A DNA stretch of 64,000 nucleotides. Origin: Actinomadura hibisca NBRC 15177 (GTDB lineage: Bacteria > Actinomycetota > Actinomycetes > Streptosporangiales > Streptosporangiaceae). A program made the translations under genes and the position numbers. Location: the NCBI RefSeq assembly GCF_001552635.1, contig NZ_BCRO01000012.1:186001-250000 (forward strand), in the 5' to 3' direction. Numbering within the stretch: the first letter of the stretch is position 1; each line of letters opens with the position of its first letter. The notes under the pieces are model-generated. The model was not told the origin of the DNA and did not search any database. It saw only the letters and a list, made by a program, of their open reading frames with translations. Of the stretch, positions 22,063 through 32,024 are shown piece by piece.

Positions 22063-24723
22063 TTGGCCACGCAGAAATCCGCCGGAACGCTTCTCGACGA
22101 CGTCCGCCGAGTGATCGCCGACCAGTCCTGCGCGGTCCTGTCGCTGGACGTCTTCGACACCCTCCTGTGGCGGCGCGTGCCCCGGCCGACCGACGCCTTC
22201 GCCCTGCTGGCCGCCCGGCTGCGCGCCGAGGGGCTGGCCCCGGCCTGGCTCACCGACGAGACCTTCCGGCGGATGCGCATCGCGGCCGAGGACCGCGCCC
22301 GGCGCGGGCGCGGCGCGCTGGGCTCGGAGGTGTCGCTCTACGACATCTGGGCCCAGCTCCCCGAGGCGACCTTCGGCGACGTCCCGGCGGAGCGGCTCGT
22401 GGACGCCGAGGTCCGGCTCGAACGCGAGCTGACGGTGGTGGACCTGGACATCGCCGAGATCGTCACGGCGGCGCGCAAGCGCGACATCCAGCTCGTGCTG
22501 GTGTCCGACACCTACTTCACCGAAGATCATCTTCGCACCCTGCTGGACCGGCCCGGCCTGGAGGCGCTGCGCGAGGCGCGGATCTTCCGCTCGCACCAGC
22601 ACGGCACCGACAAGGCGTCCGGCCTGTGGGAGATCGTGCTGCGCGACCTGGACCGCAGCCCCCAGCAGATCGTGCACATCGGCGACAACGAGGTCGCCGA
22701 CCGCGACGTGCCCGATGAGCTGGGCGTGCGCACGGTGCACTACGTCCGGCTGGACGAGCCCTACCGGGCGGTGCTGCGGCGCGAGGGCGAGCCGCTGGCC
22801 GGCTTCGGCGACCCCGCCCCCGACCTGGACGAGATCGCCGGCGACGCGGGCCTGACCAGCCTGCGCGCCAAGGCGGTCCACTCCGGTTCCGCGCACGCCA
22901 CCGCCTCCCTGGAGGTCGCCTGGCGCTACGGCGCGGCCGTGCTCGGCCCGGTGCTGACCGGGTTCGCCGAGTGGGCGGCCGAGCGGGCGCACCAGGAGGG
23001 CACGCGCACCCTGTGGTGCCCGATGCGCGAGGGCGAGCTGCTGGCCGAGCTGATCAACGAGGCGGCGCGCGCCCGGGGCCTGGCGGTCACCGCCAAGCCG
23101 GTCTGGTTGTCGCGCTTCGCCACCTCGCTGGCCGGGCTCGACCCGCACGACCTGGACGCGGTGCACGGCTTCGTCCGCACCGGCTACCGGATGACGGTCC
23201 GGCAGGTGCTGGAGGTGCTCGGCCTGACCCCCGGCGAGGTCCCGGGCCTGGCCACCGAGCTGAACAGCATCATCGACAACGGCGGCATCGCCGACCGCGT
23301 CGCGCGCACGGTGACCGAGTCCGCCCACCTGCGCAACCGCATCATGCTGACCGCGACCACCGCGCGCGAGCGGCTGGTCGGGTCGCTGCGCGCCGCCGGC
23401 GCGCTGGAGGACGGCGACCTCACGCTGGTCGACCTCGGCTGGGGCTGCACGATCCAGCGCCAGCTCGCCCGCGTCCTGGAGATCGCGGGCATCGGCGTCG
23501 CCCCGGCCGGGCTCTACCTGGCCACCGACCGCCGCTCCGAGCGCGCCTACGCCGAGGGGCTGCGCGCCGAGGGCTACCTGGCGCAGGCCGGGCATCCCGC
23601 CGGCGTCGCCGCCACCCTCACCCGCAGCCCCGAGATCATCGAGCAGTGCGTCAACGCGCTGTGCGGCTCGCTGGTCGGCTTCACCGAGGAGAACGAGCCG
23701 GTCCTCGGCGAGGTCTCCGACAGCCCGTCGCAGGCCGCCGAGCGCCGCACCGTCCAGGACGGCGTCCGCGCCTTCCAGGCCCTGTGGAACCGCTACGTCG
23801 CGCAGGCCGACGGCGAATGGCCCGAGCTGACCGGCCAGGCCGCCCGCAACCGGCTGTCGCGCATCCTGGTGGCGGCGCTGGAGTCGCCGACCGCCGACGA
23901 GGCGGCGGTGTTCGGCAACTGGACGCACGAGGACAACTTCGGCTCCTCGGAGACGACCACGCTGCTGCCCGCCGACCTCGCCCGCGCGGTGCCCTACCTG
24001 TCGCCGGGCGGCCTCGCCGACCTGCACATGCGCGACTCGTTCTGGCCGGGGCTGATCGCCGCCTCCGACACCCACCTGGGCGCGCAGGTCCGCGCGATCA
24101 CCGAGGGGCACCTGGACGCCGAGGCGCTGGAGCCGACCGGCGAGCCGTTCCACACCCGGCTGCGCTACCGGACCTCCGACGACGAGTGGCACCAGGTCAT
24201 CCGGCAGCGGGTGCGGGTCAACCACAACGGCCTGTCGTTCAGCCGGCTGCGCTTCGAGCACCACGACACCGTGGACATCTCGCTGGCGGTCCCCGGCCGC
24301 CCCGCGATCGTGCGGATCGACTGGATCGAGGCGAAGGTCGTCACCGGCGGCCGGTCCCGGCAGCAGGTGCTGCGCTGGGAGACCCCCGAGGACCTCATCG
24401 GCCTGCACTACGCCGACTGCCGCTACCTGGGCGGCAACCTGGTCGAGTTCTTCGCGCCGCACGCGGCCATCTGGCTGCCGCTGGCCCGCCGCGCGGGCGT
24501 GCCGGTGGTGACGTCGGGCGAGGTCAGCGTCGCGTTCGCGATGCTCCCGCAGTCGGCGAACGGGCGGGCGCCGCGGGTGCCGGTGGACAAGAAGGCCGCC
24601 GCCACCGCGCGGGCGATGCGGCTGACCGACCGGATCGGCGAGGAGTACCGCACCGCGGGCGTCAAGGGCATGGTGGCGGGGGCGTCGAGGGTCGCCCGCC
24701 GCAAGCTCGGGGGCGACGCGTGA
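22063..24723 (+). CDS. HAD-superfamily protein with large uncharacterised C-terminal region
   Basis: This protein has 886 residues. The N-terminal HAD hydrolase domain is complete: LSLDVFDTLLWR (nucleophile and second Asp, about 28-39), LVLVSDTYF (motif II), a Lys in GTDKASG and HIGDNEVADRD (motif IV, about 205). Residues about 280-880 form a large domain with RTLWCPMREGELLAELI, LVDLGWGCTIQRQLA and RITRSP/EIIEQ-type blocks. Such HAD-plus-large-domain proteins (COG5610-like) are found in bacterial surface-glycan loci, but no reaction is established. TTG at 22063 follows GGGAAAGG. The 3' end overlaps the next gene by GTGA. Its position behind Wzm/Wzt suggests modification or quality control of the glycan. 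Confidence 0.8.
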   Translation: MATQKSAGTLLDDVRRVIADQSCAVLSLDVFDTLLWRRVPRPTDAFALLAARLRAEGLAPAWLTDETFRRMRIAAEDRARRGRGALGSEVSLYDIWAQLPEATFGDVPAERLVDAEVRLERELTVVDLDIAEIVTAARKRDIQLVLVSDTYFTEDHLRTLLDRPGLEALREARIFRSHQHGTDKASGLWEIVLRDLDRSPQQIVHIGDNEVADRDVPDELGVRTVHYVRLDEPYRAVLRREGEPLAGFGDPAPDLDEIAGDAGLTSLRAKAVHSGSAHATASLEVAWRYGAAVLGPVLTGFAEWAAERAHQEGTRTLWCPMREGELLAELINEAARARGLAVTAKPVWLSRFATSLAGLDPHDLDAVHGFVRTGYRMTVRQVLEVLGLTPGEVPGLATELNSIIDNGGIADRVARTVTESAHLRNRIMLTATTARERLVGSLRAAGALEDGDLTLVDLGWGCTIQRQLARVLEIAGIGVAPAGLYLATDRRSERAYAEGLRAEGYLAQAGHPAGVAATLTRSPEIIEQCVNALCGSLVGFTEENEPVLGEVSDSPSQAAERRTVQDGVRAFQALWNRYVAQADGEWPELTGQAARNRLSRILVAALESPTADEAAVFGNWTHEDNFGSSETTTLLPADLARAVPYLSPGGLADLHMRDSFWPGLIAASDTHLGAQVRAITEGHLDAEALEPTGEPFHTRLRYRTSDDEWHQVIRQRVRVNHNGLSFSRLRFEHHDTVDISLAVPGRPAIVRIDWIEAKVVTGGRSRQQVLRWETPEDLIGLHYADCRYLGGNLVEFFAPHAAIWLPLARRAGVPVVTSGEVSVAFAMLPQSANGRAPRVPVDKKAAATARAMRLTDRIGEEYRTAGVKGMVAGASRVARRKLGGDA

Positions 24724-26552
24724 CCCTGGACATCGGGCCCTCCGGTTCCCGCTCCGACCCGCACCGGCAGGCGCGCGACGCCCGGAGCCGGTCGTTGCTG
24801 CTGCACTCGCTGGCGGTGTTCGAGGAGCTGTTCACCGAGCTGTTCGCCGCCCGCACGGTCGCCACCGTGGTCGAGGTCGGCGTCGAGACGGGCGGGGCCA
24901 GCCCGATCTACGCCGACCTCGGCGCCACGGTGCACTGCGTGGAGCCCGCCCCCGACGACCGGCTGCGCGCCGCCATCGCCGACGACCCGCGCCTCACGCT
25001 GGTGGAGGCGTACTCGCCGGGCGCGCTCGCCGAGCTGCCCCCGGCCGACCTGTACGTGCTGGACGGCGACCACAACTACGCCGTGGTGCGCGCCGAGCTC
25101 GACTGGATCATGCGGAACGCGCCGAACGCGGTGGTGGTCCTGCACGACGTGTTGTGGCCGTCGGGCCGCCGCGACTCCTACTACCAGCCCTCGCCGCTGC
25201 CCCCGCAGGACCGGCACCCCGACAGCCACGAGGGCCCGACCGTCTGGCACGAGGGCCTCACCGGGACCGGCTTCGTCGGCGACGGCGTCTTCACCATGGC
25301 CGAGCGGGCGGGCGGCGAGCGCAACGGCGTGCTCACCGCCATCGAGGACGCGGTGGCCGAGGCCGACGAGGAGTGGCGGTTCGGCCTGGTCCCCGCCGTG
25401 TTCGGGTTCGGCGTCCTGGCCCGGCGCGACGCCGAGGGCACCGACGCGGTCTTCGCGGCGCTGCGGCCGTACCTGAACTCGCCGCTGCTGGCGGCCATGG
25501 AGAACAACCGGATCGCGCTCTACACCCGCGTGCTCCAGCTCCAGCACGAGGTGGACCAGCGCGCCGCCGACGCCGACCGGCTCGCCGAGACCGTCGGCGT
25601 CCAGCAGGCGGAGATCGAGAAGCTGGGCGGCGCGGAGCCGGAGCGGTCCGCGCCCGTCCTCACCGGCTACGTCGAGTCGGTGTCGATGCACGAGCCGACC
25701 TGGGGCACCTTCCTGGAGCCCGACCCGGCCCTGCGCGAGGTGGAGGACCTGCCGGGCGCGCTGGGCGTCGGGATCGTCAGCGGGCACCGCGAGGACCTGG
25801 GCGCGCTGGCCGGGCACGACCCGCTGTTCGACCGGATCGCGGCGCGGATCGGGTTCGCGACCGTGCAGGCCGAGGACCAGTGCAGCGCCCAGCACTACTT
25901 CGACGTGTTCGGCAGGGTCCAGCGCGAGCACCGGCGGCTGACGCGGCTGGTGGACGTCGGCGTGTTCATGGGCTCGTCGGCGTGCGTGTTCGCCGGGTGC
26001 GCCGAGGCGATGGGCCTGGAGGTCGACCTGGTCGACGTCAACGCGGCCTACCTGCGGTTCAGCCACGAGCGGGTGCGGCGGATCTTCCCCGGCGTCGCCT
26101 CGCGCGTCCGGATGTTCCACGGCGACCTGCCCACCTACGCGGCCACCGTCCTGGCGGCCGAGCCGAGCACCCGGGCGATGGTCCACCACGACGGCTCGCA
26201 CCACTTCGTGCAGGCGGTGAAGGACCTGAGCGCGCTGTACTTCGTGCGCGACCGGGTGCACGCGCTGGCGGTCCGGGGCACGCACCTGCGCGGCCGCGTC
26301 CGGGAGGCCAACTTCGTCGACGCCGCGATGTCGGCGGTGTTCGGCGACGAGCGGCCGCGCGAGCCGCTGGGGGCGCGCTTCACCGAGGCGACGCCGGCGG
26401 TGCTCGAACCCAACCCCTGGGACGGCAACTACTTCCTGGCCGGGCAGGCCGAGGGCCAGTTCCTGCTGCTGGGGGACGCCGACTGGAAGTACCCGCACCC
26501 GTCGATGGAGCCGGCGGACTTCCTGCCGGTGAAGGCGCCACCGGCGGGCTGA
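24720..26552 (+). CDS. Tandem class I methyltransferase-like protein (two Methyltransf_24-type domains)
   Basis: This protein has 610 residues. The N-terminal half shows TVVEVGVETGGASPIYADLGATVHCVEP and LYVLDGDHNYAVVRAELDW, an SAM motif I followed by the DGDHxY motif of Methyltransf_24. After a short charged helical spacer (about residues 260-300), the second half repeats the plan with RLVDVGVFMGSSACVFAG, VDLVDVNAAY and AMVHHDGSHHFVQAVKDL. Methyltransferases of this class modify surface glycans and secondary metabolites. The two domains may act on different hydroxyls of one sugar chain. GTG overlaps the HAD gene stop. A strong hairpin at 26622 ends the operon. Confidence 0.8.
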   Translation: MTLDIGPSGSRSDPHRQARDARSRSLLLHSLAVFEELFTELFAARTVATVVEVGVETGGASPIYADLGATVHCVEPAPDDRLRAAIADDPRLTLVEAYSPGALAELPPADLYVLDGDHNYAVVRAELDWIMRNAPNAVVVLHDVLWPSGRRDSYYQPSPLPPQDRHPDSHEGPTVWHEGLTGTGFVGDGVFTMAERAGGERNGVLTAIEDAVAEADEEWRFGLVPAVFGFGVLARRDAEGTDAVFAALRPYLNSPLLAAMENNRIALYTRVLQLQHEVDQRAADADRLAETVGVQQAEIEKLGGAEPERSAPVLTGYVESVSMHEPTWGTFLEPDPALREVEDLPGALGVGIVSGHREDLGALAGHDPLFDRIAARIGFATVQAEDQCSAQHYFDVFGRVQREHRRLTRLVDVGVFMGSSACVFAGCAEAMGLEVDLVDVNAAYLRFSHERVRRIFPGVASRVRMFHGDLPTYAATVLAAEPSTRAMVHHDGSHHFVQAVKDLSALYFVRDRVHALAVRGTHLRGRVREANFVDAAMSAVFGDERPREPLGARFTEATPAVLEPNPWDGNYFLAGQAEGQFLLLGDADWKYPHPSMEPADFLPVKAPPAG

Positions 26553-26621
26553 CGGCGGGACGAGATGGCCGGATGCGGCCAACCCCGGCGTGCTCGATGT
26601 CCGATCTTCGTAGCAGGTGAG

Positions 26622-26659
26622 CCCGATGACCGAATTGGCGAACCAAGTCGGTCATCGGG
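26622..26659 (+). terminator. Strong stem-loop after the glycan operon
   Basis: CCCGATGACCGA (26622-26633) pairs perfectly with TCGGTCATCGGG (26648-26659). Inside, TTGG pairs with CCAA around a CGAA tetraloop after one A-G mismatch. No U-tract follows, which is usual for actinobacterial terminators. It lies 70 bp after the last gene of the operon. The rest of 26553-26885 is non-coding; TACTCT at 26704-26709 is a candidate -10 for the next gene. Confidence 0.7.
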
Positions 26660-26885
26660 CGGCCTGTTCCGTTGAACGTCGCGCGCCACCCCCGGAACCT
26701 CTTTACTCTGTCGGGTGGAGGAACCCGGACCGACCACCCCAGACCAGCCCCATGACCTCCCTCCGTCCCGACGGCCCCGCCACCGCGGGGTCGCGCCGCT
26801 TCCGGCGTTCCCCACCCGCAACCCACAGCTCCCATCGGTCCTCCCGGGGGTCCCAGACGTGCCGGACATGGCGAGTGGAGCCGCG

Positions 26886-28856
26886 ATGACGCGGTTCGTC
26901 CAGGCCGACCGTGTCTACGTCGGCTGGCGCTACGCGCAGATGCACCCCGACCCGGGACCGCCGCCGCCCGCGCCGGAGCCGCCCCCGCCCGTCCCGCCCG
27001 CCCCGCCGGCGCGGCGGCCGGGCGAGACGATGGCGGGCCGCCCGCTGCGGGTCGCCGCCGCCGGGACGGGGGTCGGCGCGGCGCTGTTCCTGGTCTGCGG
27101 GGCGCTGGGCGTGCTGCCGTGGGCGTTCGCGGTGGTCGCGCTGCTGGCGTGCGCGGTCGTGCTCGGCATCACGGGCACGGCGCTGTGGCGCGACGAGCGC
27201 GGCGTGCGGGCGCGGCTGGCCGAGGAGCGCGAGACCCGCCGCCGCGACCACCGGGCGGCCGAGCTGGCGCGCGCCGAGGCCGAGAAGCGGCACCGGGCCG
27301 CCTACCGCGACTGGGAGCGCCGCCGCCGCGCCTACGAGGACCAGCGCGAGTGGTACCCCGTCGCCGTCCCGCCCGGCGTCGACCGCGTGGACGTGGTCGG
27401 CGGCACCCTGGCGGGCTGGTCGGCGGCCGTCACGACGATGGGCGCGGCCCGGCTCGCGGTGGGCGCGCGCGTCACCGTCATCGACCTGTCGGAGGGCGCG
27501 GTCGCGCACGACCTGCTGCGCCTGGCCGCCAGCCGGGGCGACGACCCGCTGGTCTGGGTGCTGCCCGCCGACCTGCCCCGGCTGGACGTCACCCGGGGCC
27601 TGAGCCCCGAGGCGCTGGCCGACGTGTTGTCGCTGGTGGTCGGCGCGGGGGAGGAGCGGTCCAGCACCCGCGACCTGTCCTACGACAACTCGATCCTGGA
27701 ACGCATCATCGAGGTGCTGGGCCCGGACGCCACGATCCCGCAGATCACCGCGGCGCTGCGCGTGCTGGCCCAGGTCGGCGACCCGCGCGCCGACCTGCGG
27801 CGCGGCCTGCTCACCGACGAGCAGCACGAGCGGCTGGCCACGCTGTTCGGCCGCAACGCCACCGACCGGATCGTGGTGCGGCACGCGTGGGCGCTGGAGG
27901 CCCAGCTCCGCAAGCTGGAGAAGCTGGCCACCGACCCCGTCCGGCTGCCGCCGTCGCGCCTGCACGTGGTCTCGATGGACCGCCGGGCGGGCGTGCTGAC
28001 CAACCGCGTCCTCGGCACCTACGTGACCACCGCCCTGACGCACCGCATCCGGGAGTCGCCCCCGGGCGGCCGCTGGGACCACACCCTGTTCCTGTGCGGG
28101 GCGGAGAAGCTGCGCGGCGACGTGCTGGACCGCCTGGTCGACGCGTGCGAGGCCACGGGTACGGGCCTGGTGCTGATGTACCGTTCCATTCCCGCGCACG
28201 TCCGCGAGCGCCTGGGCCGTCGCGGGCACGCCGCGGTGGGCTTCATGCGGCTGGGCAACCCCGAGGACGCGCGCGTGGCCGCCGAGCACATCGGCGCCGA
28301 CCAGCGGCTGCTGGTGGCCGAGATCACCGACACGGCGGGCCAGACGCTCTTTGACGTGGCGGGCGAGTCCTACGCGAGCACGGTCGCCTACGCGCGCGCA
28401 CGAGGCGACGGCCTGACAGACCCCGTCTGGTCGCCGCTGCCAGCTCCGGCCGACGACGACGCTCTAGTAGAGGGCATCAGCTCGGCCACCGCGTGGGGTC
28501 GCACGATGCCGCCAGGCGTCGCCCGCCAGACCGTCCGCGAACTCCTCGTGGAACCGCCGCAGCTACAGGAACTGCCACCTACGGCGATGGTTTTCACCCA
28601 CGCGGGAGCAGCGGGCCGCCGCACCCTGCTGGTGGACGCGAACCCGGGCATCATCACGCTCCCGACCGCGCACTCGATGCAGTTCGAGGAGTACCTGCGC
28701 GAACAGGAAAGCCAGCCGCAGGACGACCCCGACGAGGAACCGGAAGCCCAACCCGCCCTGGACGAACCAGACCGTCCCCCGGGCCCCCGCCACGCCCTAC
28801 CGCGCCCGTCCCGCCGCAAGCCGTCCGGCAGGCACGCCGCCGACCCACCCGCCTGA
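26886..28856 (+). CDS. Membrane HerA-like pseudo-ATPase partner
   Basis: This protein of about 656 residues starts with a Pro-rich stretch. Two adjacent transmembrane helices (about 56-78 and 81-100) and a charged coiled coil (about 105-155, ERETRRRDHRAAELARAEAEK type) follow. A P-loop NTPase-like domain then spans about 165-600. Its Walker A position reads GGTLAGWS, where the paralogous neighbour has GATGAGKS: Lys is replaced by Trp, so nucleotide hydrolysis is unlikely. HTLFLCGAEKLRGDVLDRLVDA sits at the Walker B place without the double acid. The tail is acidic then basic and disordered. It probably forms a membrane-tethered complex with the ATPase encoded 67 bp downstream. The ATG was chosen for GTGGAG 5 nt upstream; the frame is open back to a GTG at 26715. 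Confidence 0.75.
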   Translation: MTRFVQADRVYVGWRYAQMHPDPGPPPPAPEPPPPVPPAPPARRPGETMAGRPLRVAAAGTGVGAALFLVCGALGVLPWAFAVVALLACAVVLGITGTALWRDERGVRARLAEERETRRRDHRAAELARAEAEKRHRAAYRDWERRRRAYEDQREWYPVAVPPGVDRVDVVGGTLAGWSAAVTTMGAARLAVGARVTVIDLSEGAVAHDLLRLAASRGDDPLVWVLPADLPRLDVTRGLSPEALADVLSLVVGAGEERSSTRDLSYDNSILERIIEVLGPDATIPQITAALRVLAQVGDPRADLRRGLLTDEQHERLATLFGRNATDRIVVRHAWALEAQLRKLEKLATDPVRLPPSRLHVVSMDRRAGVLTNRVLGTYVTTALTHRIRESPPGGRWDHTLFLCGAEKLRGDVLDRLVDACEATGTGLVLMYRSIPAHVRERLGRRGHAAVGFMRLGNPEDARVAAEHIGADQRLLVAEITDTAGQTLFDVAGESYASTVAYARARGDGLTDPVWSPLPAPADDDALVEGISSATAWGRTMPPGVARQTVRELLVEPPQLQELPPTAMVFTHAGAAGRRTLLVDANPGIITLPTAHSMQFEEYLREQESQPQDDPDEEPEAQPALDEPDRPPGPRHALPRPSRRKPSGRHAADPPA

Positions 28857-28923
28857 CCGTCCCCCCGCCATAACGCGCAGAGTGGTGGCGCGGGGGATGG
28901 GGGCGGGGAAAGATGCTGGGGTG

Positions 28924-31881
28924 ATGCCCCCCGGTATGCAGCCCCACGTCCCGTCGCAGTTCTCGCCGCCGCCGGACGCGGCCGTGTTGCCGGGGCCCTG
29001 GTTCCGCATCCAGGCCATCCCCGCGCCCGAACGGGCCGCGTCCGCCGAATGGGACTTCGTCAGCGTCCTCCCGGCCGCGCTGTCGGCGGCCCGGCGGCGG
29101 GAGCCGTTCGTGGTGGGGTGGTTGTCGCCCGGCGGCGGCGCGCCGCTGGAGCTGATCACCAACGCGGGGGCCGTCGGGACGTCCGCCGGGCGGGCGCAGG
29201 GCGTGCTGTTCCCGAGCGGGGCGCGGGGCGTGCCGATCGGCGACGCGTGGATGCGGCAGGCCGAGCGCATGACGTGGACGCGCTGCCCCGGGCGGCTCGC
29301 CCCGCAGGGACCCGGCGACGGCGGCGGGGCCAACCTCTTCGAGTCCACGCTCGTCACGCTGATGGAGCGGCCGTTCGGCTGGTTCGTGGTCGCCGACCCG
29401 TGCGACGAGCGGCTGATCGACCAGGAGATGCGCGAGCTGCACCACGAGCTGCGCATGTTGCGGCGCGGCGAGGACGAGCAGGCACGGCTCGCGGTGACGC
29501 GCGCCGACCAGCGGCTGGCCGAGCTGGACGCCTTCCGCGAGGCCGGGCTGTGGCGCGTGCGGGTGCTGGCGGGCGCGGCCTCGCCGGAGGAGCTGGGCCA
29601 GATCGCGCCCGTGCTCGTCGGGTCGATGGAGCTGGGCCACCACCCGTACCGGCTGCGGTCGGGCTTCGGGAGCGGGGCGTTCGCCGAGGTGCTGCGGCCG
29701 GAGGCGGCCCCGGCGACGTTGCGGCCGCTGGAGAACGAGCAGCGCTACCCCTTCGTCGCCACGGCGGGCGCGCTCGCGGCGCTGGCCGGGCTGCCCCGCC
29801 GCGAGGTGCCGGGCCTGCGCGTGCTGGACGCCGGGTACTTCGACGTCACCTCCGAGACCGAGGACGTCGGCAACGGCCCCCGCATCGAGCTGGGCGCGAT
29901 CCTCGACGGCCAGGACCGGCAGGTCGGCCGCTTCACCGTGCCGCGCTCCACCATCAACCGGCACGTGTTCGTCACCGGCGCGACCGGCGCGGGCAAGTCG
30001 CAGACCGTCCGGCACCTGCTGGAGCAGCTCACCCGCGCGGGCATCCCGTGGCTGGCGATCGAGCCCGCCAAGTCCGAGTACGCCGCGATGGCCGGGCGCA
30101 TCCAGGACCTCGGCGGCCCGGTCACGGTCGTCAACCCCTCCGACCCGGCCGCGGTGCCGCTGTCGGTCAACCCGCTCGCGCCCGAGCCCGGCTACCCGGT
30201 GCAGGCCCACATCGACATGGTGCGGGCGCTGTTCCAGGCCGCCTTCGACGCCGAGGAGCCGTTCCCGCAGATCATGGCGCAGGCCCTCCAGCGCGTCTAC
30301 GAGGCCAACGGCTGGGACGTGGTGACCGGCGCGGGCGTGCCCGGCTCCCTCATCGAACCGGCCGTCCCCACCCTGGAGCAGCTCCAGACCGCCGCCCTCC
30401 AGGTGATCCGGGACGTCGGCTACGGCCGCGAGCTGATGGCCGACGTCCAGGGCTTCGTGGACGTGCGGCTGCGCTCGCTCCGCATCGGCTCGGCGGGCCG
30501 CTTCTTCGAGGGCGGCCACCCCGCCGACATCGGCGGCATGTTGCGCGACAACATCGTGCTGGCCATCGAGGACGTCGCCAACGACGAGGACAAGGCGTTC
30601 CTCATGGGCACCCTCATCATCCGCATCGTCGAGCACCTGCGGATGCGCTCGCGCGGCGGCGCGACCGCGCCCGGCCTGCGCCACGTCATCGTCATCGAGG
30701 AGGCGCACCGGCTGCTGCGCAACCGCGGCCCCGAGCGCACCAGCTCGCACGCGGTGGAGCTGTTCGCCGGGATGCTCGCCGAGATCCGCGCCTACGGCGA
30801 GGGCATCGTGGTCGCCGAGCAGATCCCCACCAAGCTGGTGCCCGACGTGATCAAGAACACCGCGCTGAAGGTCGTGCACCGGCTGCCCGCCTTCGACGAC
30901 CGCCACCAGGTCGGCGCGGCCATGAACCTGGACGAGGACCAGTCCCGCGAGGTCGTGTCGCTGCGCCCCGGCGTCGCGGCGGTGTTCGCCGACGGCATGG
31001 ACCGGCCGCTGCGCGTCCGCGTCCCCCTCGGCGAGGGCCGCGAGGCCGTGCTGCCCGGCCCGCCGCCCCCGGTGGACGGCCGCCGCTCGGCCGCCTGCGG
31101 CTGCGAGTGCCGCTCGGGCCGCGCCTGCACGCTGCTGGAGCTGCGCGAGGCCGACCTGCTGGCGGGCCACCCCGACTGGGCGTGGTTGCGGTTGTGGTCC
31201 GACACGCTCGTGCTGGCCCACGTCACCAACCGCCCGATGCCCGCCGTCCCCACCGAGCTGGGCCGCGCCTGGTCGCGGCTCGCGCCCCGGCTGCGCGAGT
31301 GCACGCTCGCGACGGTGCTGGAACGCGCCGTCACCCGCCGCTCCCAGGCCCTGCGCGCCGCCTACCCGCCCGCCGACCTGACCGCCACCGTCGCGGGCGT
31401 CGCCCAGCAGCTCCTGGGCGGCTCCCACACCCTGCCCGGCACCCAGCCCGGCCCCCAGTGGGTCATCCCGCAGCTCCGCTGGCTGCACGAACTGGACCGC
31501 CTGTTCCCCTACTACGGCGACGGCGCGCCCGACAAGCACGCCCCCGCGCCGCCGCTGGAGTACCAGCTCGCCGGGCTGAAGCAACCGCCCGACCCCAAAC
31601 TCGGCCACCGCCTGCGCGCCCTGCGCCGCCACCCGCTGTCGATGGAGCTGGACCGCAACCGCCCGCTGGCCCTGGTCGCGCTGGGCGGCGACGACGACCA
31701 CGCGGGGTTCTACCGGGACCTCGCCGTGGTGGCGATCGGCCTGGCCGAGCACGAGCAGATCGCCGACGTGGCCGAGACGATGCGCGCGGGCTCGTGGCTG
31801 GAACCGGTGCTGAGCTGGCCGGACCGCCTGATCGCCCCGTTCGCCGACCCGGAACGCGGCCTACCGTTCCTGGAGGGGTGA
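28924..31881 (+). CDS. HerA/DUF87-type P-loop ATPase
   Basis: This protein has about 985 residues. An N-terminal region of about 330 residues contains a coiled coil (RELHHELRMLRRGEDEQA). The HerA/FtsK-like motor domain follows: VTGATGAGKSQTVRHLL (Walker A, about 349-365), WLAIEPAKSEY, HVIVIEEAHRLL (Walker B, about 586-597), YGEGIVVAEQIP and the arginine-rich HRLPAFDDRHQ. Near residues 723-735 ACGCECRSGRAC offers four closely spaced Cys, a likely metal knuckle. HerA proteins pump DNA or remodel large complexes as hexamers; in several defence systems they pair with nucleases. No nuclease is encoded here. The start ATG is preceded by GCTGGGGTG; GTG at 28921 is equivalent. It may be translated with the pseudo-ATPase as a hetero-complex. 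Confidence 0.85.
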   Translation: MPPGMQPHVPSQFSPPPDAAVLPGPWFRIQAIPAPERAASAEWDFVSVLPAALSAARRREPFVVGWLSPGGGAPLELITNAGAVGTSAGRAQGVLFPSGARGVPIGDAWMRQAERMTWTRCPGRLAPQGPGDGGGANLFESTLVTLMERPFGWFVVADPCDERLIDQEMRELHHELRMLRRGEDEQARLAVTRADQRLAELDAFREAGLWRVRVLAGAASPEELGQIAPVLVGSMELGHHPYRLRSGFGSGAFAEVLRPEAAPATLRPLENEQRYPFVATAGALAALAGLPRREVPGLRVLDAGYFDVTSETEDVGNGPRIELGAILDGQDRQVGRFTVPRSTINRHVFVTGATGAGKSQTVRHLLEQLTRAGIPWLAIEPAKSEYAAMAGRIQDLGGPVTVVNPSDPAAVPLSVNPLAPEPGYPVQAHIDMVRALFQAAFDAEEPFPQIMAQALQRVYEANGWDVVTGAGVPGSLIEPAVPTLEQLQTAALQVIRDVGYGRELMADVQGFVDVRLRSLRIGSAGRFFEGGHPADIGGMLRDNIVLAIEDVANDEDKAFLMGTLIIRIVEHLRMRSRGGATAPGLRHVIVIEEAHRLLRNRGPERTSSHAVELFAGMLAEIRAYGEGIVVAEQIPTKLVPDVIKNTALKVVHRLPAFDDRHQVGAAMNLDEDQSREVVSLRPGVAAVFADGMDRPLRVRVPLGEGREAVLPGPPPPVDGRRSAACGCECRSGRACTLLELREADLLAGHPDWAWLRLWSDTLVLAHVTNRPMPAVPTELGRAWSRLAPRLRECTLATVLERAVTRRSQALRAAYPPADLTATVAGVAQQLLGGSHTLPGTQPGPQWVIPQLRWLHELDRLFPYYGDGAPDKHAPAPPLEYQLAGLKQPPDPKLGHRLRALRRHPLSMELDRNRPLALVALGGDDDHAGFYRDLAVVAIGLAEHEQIADVAETMRAGSWLEPVLSWPDRLIAPFADPERGLPFLEG

Positions 31882-32024
31882 CGCTGCGCGGCCACTTGAG
31901 GACGCCGGATCATCGCTGGAAACGGCTGTCCCGATGGCCGACGGGTGCGATCGTCGTCACTGTCCGGTCCCGACCGGTCACCGCGCTCCCGGCGCTGCGG
32001 TGACCTCTCCCTGGAGGCGCGTCG

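Noticed and set aside
26715..26885. Longer N-terminus for the pseudo-ATPase starting at GTG 26715
   Set aside because: The extra 57 residues are Pro/Arg-rich without structure, and the ATG at 26886 has a proper ribosome site; a leaderless GTG start after TACTCT cannot be fully excluded.
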